Shown here: positions 1-9,969 of the stretch, in pieces
How the letters are laid out: each line of letters starts with the position of its first letter
Position numbering within the stretch: position 1 is the stretch's first letter
NCBI GenBank assembly: GCA_918026815.1
Contig: CAKJVC010000148.1
Location: forward strand, 992,001-1,056,000
Length of the DNA stretch: 64,000 nt
Origin: Chalara sp. BL73
Lineage: Eukaryota > Ascomycota > Leotiomycetes > Helotiales
Reading direction: 5' to 3'
Made by a program: the position numbers and the translations under genes
The notes under the pieces: model-generated
What the model saw: only the letters and a program-made list of their open reading frames with translations
What the model was told of the DNA's origin: nothing
Databases searched by the model: none

Positions 1-1
1 T

Positions 2-847
2 GGCGCAGGTATCACAGAAGCGCTCATGTCCCGCTTTGTCAGCAAAGGCGGTTTCATGACATCACGCATCAACTGGGCAATCCAATCCTCTGGAGTCGAT
101 TATTTGCATCTACTTATCATCTCTATGGATTATCTGATCAAGCAGTATAGCATTGATGCTCGTCTTGCAATTACAGTGCATGACGAAATTCGGTATCTTG
201 TCAGGGAGAAAGATAAATATAGAGCAGCTTTAGCTCTCCAGGTATCGAATCTTTGGACTCGAGCAATGTTCTCACAGCAAATGGGCATCAATGATCTTCC
301 ACAATCTTGCGCCTACTTCTCAGCTGTGGATATTGACCATGTCCTGAGGAAGGAGGTGGATATGGATTGCATTACTCCATCAAACTTAGAAAAGATCCCA
401 CATGGCGAGTCGCTCGACATAATGACTCTGCTGGCGAACCCAGCATCTAACTTAGGGTCGCCAACTTCCAATACCGACCTTTCTACTATACCGTACCAGC
501 ACCGAGTCCCAGTCATGGAATCTCTTCAGCAAGGATTGTCAAATCTGATCTTCATGAAGGCCCAGATCACAGCAGATGATAAGGAACTGAGAGATATCGT
601 CAAGGAGCAGAAAGTCAAAGCGGATCAAGAGAAGGGAATAGTTAGCACTGTGCGAGTAAAGAAAGCTCGGGCCATCAAGCCATACTTTGCGCATGCAGAA
701 CTGATGGAAGAACCCATAACTGTCTCTGCTGCGCTAGGCACTGGCAATTATATGCGACGAGATGCGGACAGCTACAAGAATGGGAATTATGGAGGTTGGG
801 ACCGCCCAATTTCAAGGGCAGGCGCGAGAACTGCGAGCTGGCGGTGA
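2..847 (+). CDS. mip1: Mitochondrial DNA polymerase gamma, C-terminal part (partial)
   Basis: This is the 3' end of the gene for the family-A polymerase that replicates mitochondrial DNA in the matrix. The reading frame is open from base 2, so the N-terminal exonuclease and most of the palm lie outside the window. Visible family features are the finger/palm block [18 protein letters not shown], motif C with the catalytic HDE triad (VHDEIRYLV, about 60 residues into the visible part) and the downstream [12 protein letters not shown] block typical of POLG. The last 130 residues, after the polymerase domain, are a charged low-complexity tail of the kind seen in fungal Mip1. No intron is seen in this stretch. 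The next feature downstream is a decayed HET gene. Family assignment is strong; the symbol follows the yeast name. Confidence 0.9.
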   Translation, partial: GAGITEALMSRFVSKGGFMTSRINWAIQSSGVDYLHLLIISMDYLIKQYSIDARLAITVHDEIRYLVREKDKYRAALALQVSNLWTRAMFSQQMGINDLPQSCAYFSAVDIDHVLRKEVDMDCITPSNLEKIPHGESLDIMTLLANPASNLGSPTSNTDLSTIPYQHRVPVMESLQQGLSNLIFMKAQITADDKELRDIVKEQKVKADQEKGIVSTVRVKKARAIKPYFAHAELMEEPITVSAALGTGNYMRRDADSYKNGNYGGWDRPISRAGARTASWR

Positions 848-1064
848 GCATCGGTCATGTGTAATATTGTATTTGATGACAAACTGATCGGTATTCCCTT
901 TGTAAGCTAAGTCGTTCGTTTTGGAGACTTGAAAAGGCGTTGTTTGTATTATATATTGTACGAGATTTGCGTACAATCTAGGGTCGGATGGGTATCTGGA
1001 TCAAAGCATAGCATCGGCGCTGGTGTGAGCAATTATGTAAAGTTGAAAGTATAGTCTTGGTTTG

Positions 1065-2647
1065 GAGCCTGTGCCATCTGCCCAATGTCAAGCTTAGTGA
1101 TCCGCCTAAGTACGAGGCTTTATTCTACTCTTGGAGCGACCCAAATAAGAGAGAAAGCATCCGATGTGCTTATGCCACTACTGGATCACAACCACCACAA
1201 CGTGATTAAAAAAGGCAGCGGGTCCTACGCGTGACTTCGTTGTTTGGATCTGGATAGCCTAAGCATGCAAGCGGCAAGCATATGGAAGTAATGGATCAGT
1301 ATTTCGGGCTGGGAGTAACGTCAAGCTCTGCCTCCGCTCTTCATCGGCAGCGCTCAAGGAATGCCAGCAGGCTTCTCTGGGTTGATGTGATTTGTATTGA
1401 TCAAGCGGACAAATTCCGAACGGGGTCGCCAAGTAGCGCTCATGTGCCTGATATATAGCCAAGCTAGTCGAGTGGTTATCTGCCATGGGGAGAGCAGCGA
1501 CTATAGCGATTCAGCGATGAGGTCGCTCTCTCGAATACATGGTTCGGATTTTGGATGTAAACCGCATAATGGCCTGGCAGTTAGGTCATTAAAATTGATT
1601 TTTCTCACATATGCAACCTTGATTATAGGCTCAAGCAACCGTGTGATTCGTCGTGTCCTTGGAGATCAAGAACAACCACACCGGAGATTGGCATGCTTGT
1701 TGCTCTTTTCAACCGTCCATGGTTCAGTCGTGCATGGACCTTGCAAGAAGTGATTCTCGCAAAGCCCGCAACCGTCTATTGCGACAAGCACGTTATACCT
1801 TGGGAAGGCTTCACGGGGTTTGAAGAGCTTAACAACTCGGCCGAGTGGCTCCAGCGTCTGCCACTGGCTATGGTATAACGAAGAATAGCCGTTATACGGT
1901 ATAGAAAGGGCGAGTACACCTTGCTGAAAGGATTGATCGCGAGTCGACAATGCGAGTCTTCAGGGGTGCGAGACAGAGTATATGCTGTTATTCCATTACT
2001 TTTACAAGCCGGCATAGAATTACACCTCACCCCGAATTATAACCTCTAGCCGACACGTGTTTTCACGGATCTTGCGGTGTATCTTATAATTGGTAATGGG
2101 TTGGAGGTATTGTTCAATCCAAGGACATTCAAAGCTGCCAAATTTACCCTCATGGTTCTGGACTAGAGTACGCAAAATAGACTCGCAATACTTGGGTTAG
2201 GAGCTTTTCACCAGATGGAAGCTACCTTGACTGCTCATAGGTATACCTCGAAATATCTAGCTGGCGGCCAGTTCGCTCAATTTAGGTCATTACTAGATGT
2301 AGTGAGCCAAGGTTTATCGTAGGAACCACAGACAAAACTCGTATACAGATGAAAGCAGGTAGCGGCAAATTGGCAGCACTCTACAAATGGGAGCTTCTTG
2401 CGCCGAAGATGAGGAGTGTCCACCTCTTCACCACTGGAAAGCTATCGCAAACGCTGGTCCAGACGGTTTCGCAGCGCTGTCTGCTTTGCCAGAACGAACC
2501 GATGGTCTTCTTTATTACCCAATCACTTTCCATGATACCGCCATGAGGGGCGAACTCCGGGACAATAGTTCATGGAATTATTCCCTATCAATAGAGCTGT
2601 TCTTAAAGCACGATGGTATCAAAGCTGGCGAAATCCAGCTTCCATAA
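1065..2647 (+). pseudogene. Decayed HET-domain (heterokaryon incompatibility) gene
   Basis: HET-domain landmarks occur in order but in different frames and separated by stops. The N-terminal block around 1069-1150 reads HLPNVKLSDPPKYEALFYSW. Then come LLWVDVICIDQADK (about 1368-1412), RGRQVALMCLIYSQASRVVI (about 1420-1470) in a shifted frame, RPWFSRAWTLQEVILA (from about 1708) in a third frame, and a degenerate RDRVYAVIPLL block (about 1970). A TAA near 1207, a frameshift near 1412, another near 1690, TAA near 1876 and TAG near 2047 break the frame. Residues up to about 2647 may be the former C-terminal region. HET domains trigger cell death after fusion of incompatible fungal cells; this copy cannot make the protein. 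Confidence 0.8.
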
Positions 2648-2927
2648 TCCACGAGCTCGGCTCGTTAATTAGCTCTCGCTTAAATTTAAAGTTGCCCCAT
2701 GCCAAGCTTCAGCGTAGCGCTAATAGAGCCGTTTCAATCGTATTCGTTGTAACAGCCCTCGTAGTGGACCAAAGTGCTATGGTGGTTATCCTGATGCATG
2801 CAAGGAACGGCTACCCTGTATCTCTACTTAAATTTCCCATAAGACAATGTAGCTCGACCACTTTGATTGTCACTCCCACTCACCACCCAATTACCCATTC
2901 CCAATCCCAAAACATTCCGCCATTCAC

Positions 2928-4068
2928 ATGGACAACGAGGTTGTCGCTCGTGAGGCTACTGCCAACAATCTAGCCAAACAGGAGATTGGTGACAATTATG
3001 AAACACCAGCTCCAGAACCCTTCATCTCCTTCAATGCCCTTAAGGACCGCATAAGACATCACTATGAAGTGTGTTCAGATTATTACTATTCCATGTGGTA
3101 AGCCCCCACAATGCATTGAGTCACAGGCGGTTCAGCTCAGAATCTATAGGGGTGAACACATCCATCATGGATACTTTCTCGACCCTGCTGATACGAAAGA
3201 GGTCGCCCAAGTCCGGCTGATTGACCTCCTTCTGGAAAACTCCAAGCTTGCCAAAGGAAGCACAGTTTTGGACGTTGGATGTGGCATCGGAGGAACGTCA
3301 CGCCATCTAGCCAAAACCCACGGGTGCAAGGTTACCGGCGTGACCATCAGCGGCCGCCAGGTAGAGATTGCACAAAAGGTCACTGGTGAGGCGGCTGGGC
3401 CTGCCTCTTCAGACTCCAAAGACGGCTCTACCAAATTAGGAGAAGGATCTGTGAGGTTTCTGGAGCTCGACGCAGAGAAGATGGGGGACTATTTCACGAC
3501 AGGCGTAGAGAAAAGTTCATTTGACTGTGTTTGGATCTCCGAGGCAATGAGCCATCTTCCTGATAAAGAGCTCTTTTTTCGTAACGCCGCTCTGCTATTG
3601 AATCCAGGAGGAAAGCTCGTTATTGCTGACTGGTTCAAGTCTGAGAACCTAACAGAGAAGCAGCTTAATGACGATATCAAGCCAATTGAAGGTGATCCTT
3701 CCCTATGACTGACTCATAGTCGAAACATGTAATGCTAACTACCAGTCTAGACGGGATGCTGCTGCCACCACTTTGCTCTCAGGAAGACTACGTGAACTTG
3801 GCTACAGGCGCCGGCTTGAGTGCCTTCTCTAAGCCCTTTGATATTAGCACGAAAGTCTCAAAGACCTGGTATGTTCTCATCAAGCCTCGTAACATCTGCT
3901 AACCCATGTAGGGATATCTCGTGGTCTCTTATCCAATCACCCGCATTGTGGGCTTTTGCCATTACACAAGGTCGAGATGGCCTTGCTTTCCTTCAGGCTT
4001 TCCGAGCGATGAGGAGAGGGTTCGCAAATGGCACATTTCGATATGCTGTTATGGTGTTTCAAAAGTAA
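2928..4068 (+). CDS. SAM-dependent methyltransferase (tocopherol/sterol C-methyltransferase-like)
   Basis: Four exons can be joined: 2928-3097, 3150-3691, 3751-3868 and 3912-4068, giving 328 residues. All introns have GT/AG ends and keep frame; the second has a weak GTGATC donor but a good GCTAAC branch site. SAM-binding motif I is VLDVGCGIGGTSRHLA, preceded by the GEHIHHGYF block that in tocopherol and sterol C-methyltransferases lies just before the Rossmann fold. The post-II region FDCVWISEAMSHLPD and LLLNPGGKLVIADW are also typical. There is no signal peptide or membrane segment. Substrate cannot be read from sequence; related fungal enzymes often act in secondary metabolism, but no synthase gene lies nearby. 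The only neighbours are HET pseudogenes. The start is the first ATG in frame, in an ACATGG context. Confidence 0.85.
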
Positions 4069-4163
4069 AGCTCCAGAGGCTATCGAATGCTATCTTCTGC
4101 AAGTCAGGCTACGCCTTCGATAGACTTTTGGATGACCCATCAGCTCCTTCCAGCACCCCAAAT

Positions 4164-4719
4164 TTAGCTTGAACAACAATTAGAATCACCTTCTTTAATT
4201 CGCTTGGTCTGGGGTCCGTCATATGTATCCGTCTCTTCCATGTCCATGTCGCCTTCGTACAAGTGCTTTCCTTCAGATTGTGGGATTAGCTTGCGCTTCA
4301 TGCCCAAACGGCAAGGTTTCTCTTCTATTCTCATCTTGTTGTGCTTTTCCTTCTGCTCTGGTTCATCTGAATCCAGGTGACTCAGCTCTGGCGCGACCAT
4401 TTTCGAGAGCCTCAGCATGCCCGGCGGTCCCAAACTACATCCATCAGTAATAAATAGACCCTTTTTACGCAAACCACTTACCACCATTGATGCGTCTTGC
4501 TCTCAAAATATAAGATACAATCGCGCAACCTCGGGTGCTTTCATGGTCGGCGACAGACGTAGGATTGGAAGAATTTGACAGATTCCGATTAAGGTCTACT
4601 GCGGACGCGTGCGCGGCCATTTTCTTTGGAATATTATACGTAGTTGACTCGTGCACAGGCGTTTTCCTTGGGAATATGAGATATTCTGGACGGCGCTTCA
4701 TGCATGTTTTCTTTGGCAT
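4164..4719 (-). other. Unresolved open region, possible small gene
   Basis: Two overlapping minus-strand reading frames occur. The upper one (4465-4719) ends just after a perfect GTAAGT donor; the lower (4164-4487) is hydrophilic, rich in Glu and Lys, and ends in TKRIKEGDSNCCSS. A simple splice at GTAAGT to the TAG near 4435 does not keep frame, so no coherent protein could be assembled. I do not recognise a family. It may be a decayed gene or chance ORFs beside the methyltransferase. Confidence 0.2.
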
Positions 4720-4879
4720 AGGTATGGCTTATGGAAGGATATAGATTTTAACAGGGAAAAGATCCGGTGTTGATTTCCCCGCCTGGTACCACTGAACCAC
4801 CGGCTGAAGCTTACTCAACTGATCTCCAATTTTTTGAATTGAGAATTATTGATGGATGAGTCTCCAGTACGCTTATTTC

Positions 4880-5645
4880 TCCTTCCTATCCTATCCAGGA
4901 CCCGCTGGGGAAGAAATTACCTGATGACGTGATATCTCCTTGCCTTTGTCGAAGAACTTTCTGATGCTTCCATATTATGAAAGTGCCGAAGAATATCTCC
5001 GGCATACCCTAGAGTATCTTACCACTGGATATATGGCCACAAAGAGTTGTAGCTACAGCATAAGCACTGACCGAATCCTCGTCATATATCAGCAGTAGTC
5101 TGCGTCTGGCTAAGTAGGAAATTGCCCTGCAAAATGTACCTTGGCAAGGCTGAGATTGCGAGTCTTTTCATAAGCTAGGTCTTGTTGGAATGTTCCTCCT
5201 AGATGGTTGTCCGATAGATCCATGACACTAGTCCATTGAAAATGAGAAGTCTTCAACTGAACAAGGCCTCCTGAAAGGTCCAACCTCTTGCTCCCAAGTA
5301 GTGATGCTAGATGCCATGCTCTGAAACGGTAGGCATCAAATACTTCAGCAGCAACGATTGTGAAGAGTGAGTTGGCATAAATCGAAGTCATGGACTGAAG
5401 GTGGGCTTGCTTTGTGTCATCTTCATCCTGAATGATACAGAAAGCGTCAATGTATAGATATCGCTCATTTAGCAATGAAACGAGTCGCATGGCATCGCGA
5501 ATAGTTTCTGGAATTGTCAGAAGCTTCACATCGGTCCCTATGGTCCCTGGGTTTCTCAGATGCCCAGATTATTCTTCGTCGCTGTCACTATTTTCATGTT
5601 GCCTCATATATAATTCAAGGCGATATATCTAGCCTCTGCTGATTC
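4880..5645 (-). pseudogene. Second decayed HET-domain gene
   Basis: Reading the minus strand, a HET N-terminal block (YIALNYI, then a TGA where the family has Trp, then GN) begins near 5625. It is followed by stops and a frame change. Then comes a long clean stretch, LPE-like IPETIRDAMRLVSLLNERYL, with YIDAFCIIQDEDDTKQAHLQ and SMTSIYANSLFTIVAAE, all classic HET blocks. Further on, degenerate pieces such as GMPEIFFGTFIIW (about 4985-5025) and SGNFFPSGSWIG (about 4880-4920) match the middle and C-terminal parts of large HET proteins. The minus-strand frame from 5680 to 6140 may be its lost N-terminal region but shows no domain I know. Several stops make a functional product impossible. Confidence 0.75.
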
Positions 5646-6136
5646 ATCAAGCCACTTAATCCTTTCCATCCCAAACGGTTTATTTCTCGTACAAAGACTG
5701 TGATATTGTCTGTATTGTACTTTGGCTGAAAGCTCCGGCATGGCAAGTAGACTTATATCTCATGAATTTGTAAGTCTCGCGTTGGCTGGTCCTTGATAGA
5801 AATAAAATTGGCCGGCCAGTCAAAGCGACCTTTCTAGTGGTAGAAGAGAACGGTCTTATCTCCAAACGAGACTAAGGTTCAATGGGACCAGTTTACAAAG
5901 GTGAAGAATACTATGGTTGGTTAAAGAAGCTATTTCGTATCTTGAGAAACGTGTAAAATTCTGTATGGCGAAGGACTTCGAGGAAGATAACTCCTCAGAC
6001 TTCTCAATCAGGTCAGGTGTTTTAAATATAGGCACAACTCGAGGAATCCCTCTTCGAAAAATGTAAATAGCAAGTGCAATTCGGTATTGACAGACTAGGG
6101 CTGCTGGCAGCCCACTCTCATTCCAGACTTCGAATC

Positions 6137-6786
6137 TCATAGTATTGTAATAACAAACTTCTCAAATGGCCCGGCACCATTCTGAATATTGACCACACCC
6201 GCACCGCTTGGCCCACCTTGGATGCCCACGTTTTTCATCCTCAGATATCGCCCAGGCTGCGTAGCCGAAGCGATGACCCAATACCCATCGCCTGGCCACT
6301 CCCAGCGGAACTGCTCATATGCCCCAGCCGTGTACTATTGCAAGAATCAGTCGAATAAGCCGTAAAGCGTGGACAACCAGAAGCTACTACCTGCGCATTC
6401 ACAGTCGGACTCCCATCTGGATACGATACCCCAGGGAGCACATTCGATCCATCCATTCTCAGATACACGTTTGCAAATTGGTGGCTCAGAATGGAGAATG
6501 CACCGGAGGGATGTGTCTCGATGTAATGCTGTTCATAAGCCCCCACAAAATTTTGACAATTGACTATGCTGTGCGATGCTCAGTCAGAAACAAAGAATAC
6601 TATTTCAGAACGGGGAATGGTGAGCAATCGCGGTCCTTACCCGCCTCCAGGGCCCGAAGGAGAAACCACATCTCTCCCATCGATGCGTAGATATGATCCT
6701 GGGAAGTATGCTGACTGAATGCTCACCAGGACCAAGGCTGCCGTTTGCAACGTGCTGTTGAATGGTGAGCGTGGTGCCAGGAGCAT
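6137..6786 (-). CDS. Three-repeat beta-trefoil (fascin-like) protein
   Basis: Three exons join in frame: 6641-6786, 6391-6568 and 6137-6334, with GTAAGG and GTAGTA donors and CACAG and CAATAG acceptors, giving about 173 residues. Each of three consecutive 50-60 residue units has the pattern YLR(I/M)xG ... VNxQ ... GxYE(Q/K): YLRIDGRDVV, YLRMDGSNVL and YLRMKNVGIQ. Three such units with the exit motif GAYEQ or GPFEK suggest one beta-trefoil of the fascin/FRG1 type, a fold used for binding sugars, actin or other ligands. No signal peptide is seen from this start. An in-frame ATG at 6975 would add 63 residues of unclear quality, so the true start is uncertain. Its stop codon lies at the upstream edge of HET pseudogene 2. 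Confidence 0.6.
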
Positions 6787-7019
6787 TTCTATTGATTCTA
6801 ACACGTTGGTACCCTCGGTGATGGGAAGTGGTTTGCTGTAAATTAGAGGTGGGAAAGAGGGGGCAGTGACCTTTAGAGCATTCGTTGCAGAGTACGATAC
6901 TCGGATGTGTACAAATACAAGCGAGTACAAGGTGTAACTTGACCACACAGTGACTGCCGCATCTGACAGATACATGACTAGACGGTGGATTCTCGATCGA
7001 CAGAAAGCGATTCGCCAAT

Positions 7020-7471
7020 TATTTCAGGTCGGCAGTGAGCTAGCGGACTTGCACATCGCTCATTACGGCTCGGGTACAAGTTAATCTATCTACGGTTTAT
7101 GCTAAGCGACGGAGAAAAGGGGGTTGGGGCCCCTTGAAAGAATGCGAGAAGTGGCTCTTGGCCTGGTTACATACTTTATCATTTTTCTACGTAGACTCGT
7201 ATATAAGTGAGTCTCGGGTTCCTATTCGAATTCGGTAATGCTATCATGATAATATCGCGTTATGGCCGCAGGATCTAGAACATCTGAAAAATGTAAAGAT
7301 CGTGATAAAGTGTAATTTAGGCCGTCAAATGTGTGGGTGCAAGTGTGTGTAAGCTGGTATGGAATTTGTCTACCAGTATGTATCTACATAAAAAATGGGT
7401 ATATGAACAACGCTATGATTAGGAAACATCACACCGTCGCTATGTATGTAAAACAGACCACTCATCAAGGC
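7020..7471. other. Intergenic, no feature seen
   Basis: About 450 bp between the trefoil gene and the 3' end of the Cdt2-like gene. I find no coding sequence, RNA gene or repeat; it probably contains the 3' UTR and terminator of the latter gene. Confidence 0.5.
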
Positions 7472-9637
7472 TCAATATTCATCGTCATCATCGAAAGCCG
7501 CGCTCACATCCGCCCACCCACAGCCCCATCTTCTTCCCTCCGCCTCGCCATGGACTCTCAGATCTCTCGCATCCTTTCCATCCCCATCATCGTGCCAACA
7601 GCGGACCAGGAAGTCATCTCCAACGGTCACAAGATTGCCTTCAGATGTCCATGTCAGATTGCCTACCTCTCGGTCGTGGCCTCTGATAAGCGGTGTACCA
7701 TTCATTGAGAACGCAGTATCTTCCTCTATCCTAGAAAGACCGAGACTGCTCTGGCGTCTGAGGCCTGGCCGACGGGGTATTCCGCACTTGCGAGTATTGT
7801 ACTCGGCATCATCTTCTACCGTCTGAGATGTGTGCTTCGGCAGGTATCTCTCATCTGTTGGAAAGAGGACAGCGCATCCATCGCTGCTTCCTACAGCTAA
7901 CATCTCACACTTCCCATCTTTTTCCTTACGTATGGCTGACTTGACATAGAAAGAAGTAGCATGGAGCTGAGGATGGCGGTATCCATACATAGGCCCTAAC
8001 CCTTCTTTGGTCTCCTTCGGAGGAAGTCTATGAGCAGAGCTAGTGGAGGACAGTTCCGGAGCATGGCCAAGAATCAGGTGGGCTGTGGAATAAACATAAA
8101 CAGTATTGTCCTTACAGAGGCTGTACAATTTGCTTCCGTCACCACCAAGATTGATGGAGCTGATGCCGAAATGTCGCCACGTTGTGTGACTTTGTGGCGT
8201 TACAGTTTGTGAGACAGGAACCTGTGCTTTTCGTTTACTGTGCAGGGCACGAAGGTCCCACAGTCTGATTGAGGCATCTGCTTCTGAGCCAGTGACCAGA
8301 AGGTTGTCTTGGGCTAGGAATGACAAAGCTGTGACAGACATGTCTCCAAGTCGGCCAGGAACTTCGCCACGAGTCGGTTCGTCGTTACGATACATTGAAA
8401 TGGACATTCGAGTGTTAAAGTCTTGCTTGTGAGCATCTTTCAAAGTGTGTATAGGACGGGCCCAAGCTGCTTCGTCAGCCTGAGAGAGGTTAGCAAAACG
8501 AAGACCCGATATTTTGAAGAGACTTACCCCTTGGATATGAGCATGAAATTGTTGCTGCGGACTTTTGGTAGTGTTACATCTCAAATCCCATAATTGCACG
8601 CAACCATCTCGACTTGAGGTCGCAAGAACACTATTGTTATTGACACCTGGCTGAAAGCGCACCTGTTTCAGAGACGCAGTGTGATTTCCAAGCTTAGATA
8701 ATGTAGTCTGAGTACTCATATCGACTACTCTTGCACTTTGATCTCCCGAAGCGGTTGCAAGTAAAGAGTCATCCTCCGAAAACACCATATCAATGATGGC
8801 GTTAGCATGTACTCGGAAAGACATGAATGTCTGAGAAAATCCCGGACTACCACCCTTGCTTGACTCTAACAGACGAACCTGGCCTTCTTCATCTCCTACA
8901 GCCACAAGAGAATTGGTATTGCAGCTAGCCGTACAGAAAGGTATAACACGATTATTGCCTTCGACACTGGTAGTCATATGAACATCAAGTGGCCTGGTAT
9001 GAAAGCCAGCAGTTTCACATTGCCAATCATTAGCAGGATATGCTACGAGATCCGGTTCCGCGTTGGCAATGCGGAGCTGGAGCAACTGAGCAGATAGTCC
9101 ACGGTCCTCAAGCCGCCGCATTGGTTTTGGCCGTTGCTCGTTCTTTTCTCCAGCCACTTCCCTATCTCCAACTATGTTTACGAATTTGCTTGCTCGCACA
9201 CATGGCGATGATGGGATGTGTTGATCATCTTGTCTTTCGCCGATCTCTGGACTAAACACTGGTCCGAGGTCTTGATATTTAATATCTTCTTCATGAGCAT
9301 TTTCACGAGATGATTCAGGCGTATGGTAGAGCTTCCTTCGCTTCAGTCCTCTTGGGAAACCGGAGGAATCATTCTCCTGACCGGGAAGACTCCCACCAAA
9401 GCCTCGGGACGCGCTGGAATCTCTCGAATTTCGATTGCTGGAATCTCGGGAGGTAATGTTTTCAAGGGCAACCCGAGAACTAGAGGTGCTCATGGCTTGG
9501 GATCGAGGGGTGAAGAAGCGAGTGAATTTCCTGGGGGTGATTGAGGGTATTCCCTTCCGTTTTCCGTCTCCTTTTGCTTCTCCATCTTCCTGTATCAGTG
9601 ATCTGGGCGGCGAACTAGGTGGGTTTGAAAATTGCAT
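7472..9637 (-). CDS. cdt2: WD40 protein, Cdt2-like substrate receptor of CRL4
   Basis: The product (705 residues) starts at the ATG at 9637; the frame extends a little further upstream but only through a GTG. One 48-nt intron (8480-8527, GTAAGT...CTAAC...CAG) is in frame and free of stops, so it could be overlooked. The N-terminal 190 residues are disordered and contain SITPRKFTRFFTPRS, a basic aromatic motif. WD40 repeats follow, with LLATASGDQSARVVDM, SVLATSSRDGCVQLWDLRC, LLVTGSEADASIRLWDLRA and a last unit LTWTSEGNLVTVGDDFLVRCW. The repeat wording matches Cdt2/DTL, the receptor that directs Cul4-Ddb1 to degrade PCNA-bound Cdt1 and Spd1-type inhibitors in S phase. It is divergent from SPB1 across 332 bp. 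The WD40 call is sure; the Cdt2 call is probable. Confidence 0.75.
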   Translation of the reverse strand: MQFSNPPSSPPRSLIQEDGEAKGDGKRKGIPSITPRKFTRFFTPRSQAMSTSSSRVALENITSRDSSNRNSRDSSASRGFGGSLPGQENDSSGFPRGLKRRKLYHTPESSRENAHEEDIKYQDLGPVFSPEIGERQDDQHIPSSPCVRASKFVNIVGDREVAGEKNEQRPKPMRRLEDRGLSAQLLQLRIANAEPDLVAYPANDWQCETAGFHTRPLDVHMTTSVEGNNRVIPFCTASCNTNSLVAVGDEEGQVRLLESSKGGSPGFSQTFMSFRVHANAIIDMVFSEDDSLLATASGDQSARVVDMSTQTTLSKLGNHTASLKQVRFQPGVNNNSVLATSSRDGCVQLWDLRCNTTKSPQQQFHAHIQGVSLFKISGLRFANLSQADEAAWARPIHTLKDAHKQDFNTRMSISMYRNDEPTRGEVPGRLGDMSVTALSFLAQDNLLVTGSEADASIRLWDLRALHSKRKAQVPVSQTVTPQSHTTWRHFGISSINLGGDGSKLYSLCKDNTVYVYSTAHLILGHAPELSSTSSAHRLPPKETKEGLGPMYGYRHPQLHATSFYVKSAIRKEKDGKCEMLAVGSSDGCAVLFPTDERYLPKHTSQTVEDDAEYNTRKCGIPRRPGLRRQSSLGLSRIEEDTAFSMNGTPLIRGHDREVGNLTWTSEGNLVTVGDDFLVRCWHDDGDGKDARDLRVHGEAEGRRWGCGWADVSAAFDDDDEY

Positions 9638-9969
9638 TGCCTCGGATATCGTCAAATATTTTTGATTTAAATATTCCACCGAAGATACTTTTAGAGGCTA
9701 CTGATCTCTACAAAGTGCTGCAAGTGGAATTGGATCCAAGAGAAAGAGAAAGAGAAAGTCGGGGTTTCGTATCACCAACCTTCTTGTCGCGATGCGCGTT
9801 GAAGCGCGTTAAGTGGAACCAAATGTGCGGTCGATAAGCTCCCAGCCACTTTTTCCTTATCGTAGTGGCTTGGCATTTTCAAATATCGAAATTTTTATTT
9901 TTGGCGGGATGCATTCCGGAATGTAAGAGCTGAGCTCCCCCGCCACGAAGTTCGACACCAGTAGCCGTC
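9638..9969. promoter_or_regulatory. Shared bidirectional promoter, cdt2 / spb1
   Basis: The two start codons are 332 bp apart and point away from each other, so both promoters and 5' UTRs must lie here. A purine run of GAGAAA units (about 9740-9758) and AT-rich stretches are visible. No specific factor site is claimed. Confidence 0.5.

Noticed and set aside
1065..5645. RIP as the cause of HET gene decay
   Set aside because: Lesions include frameshifts and the stops are not mainly at CpA sites; no strong AT shift is visible.
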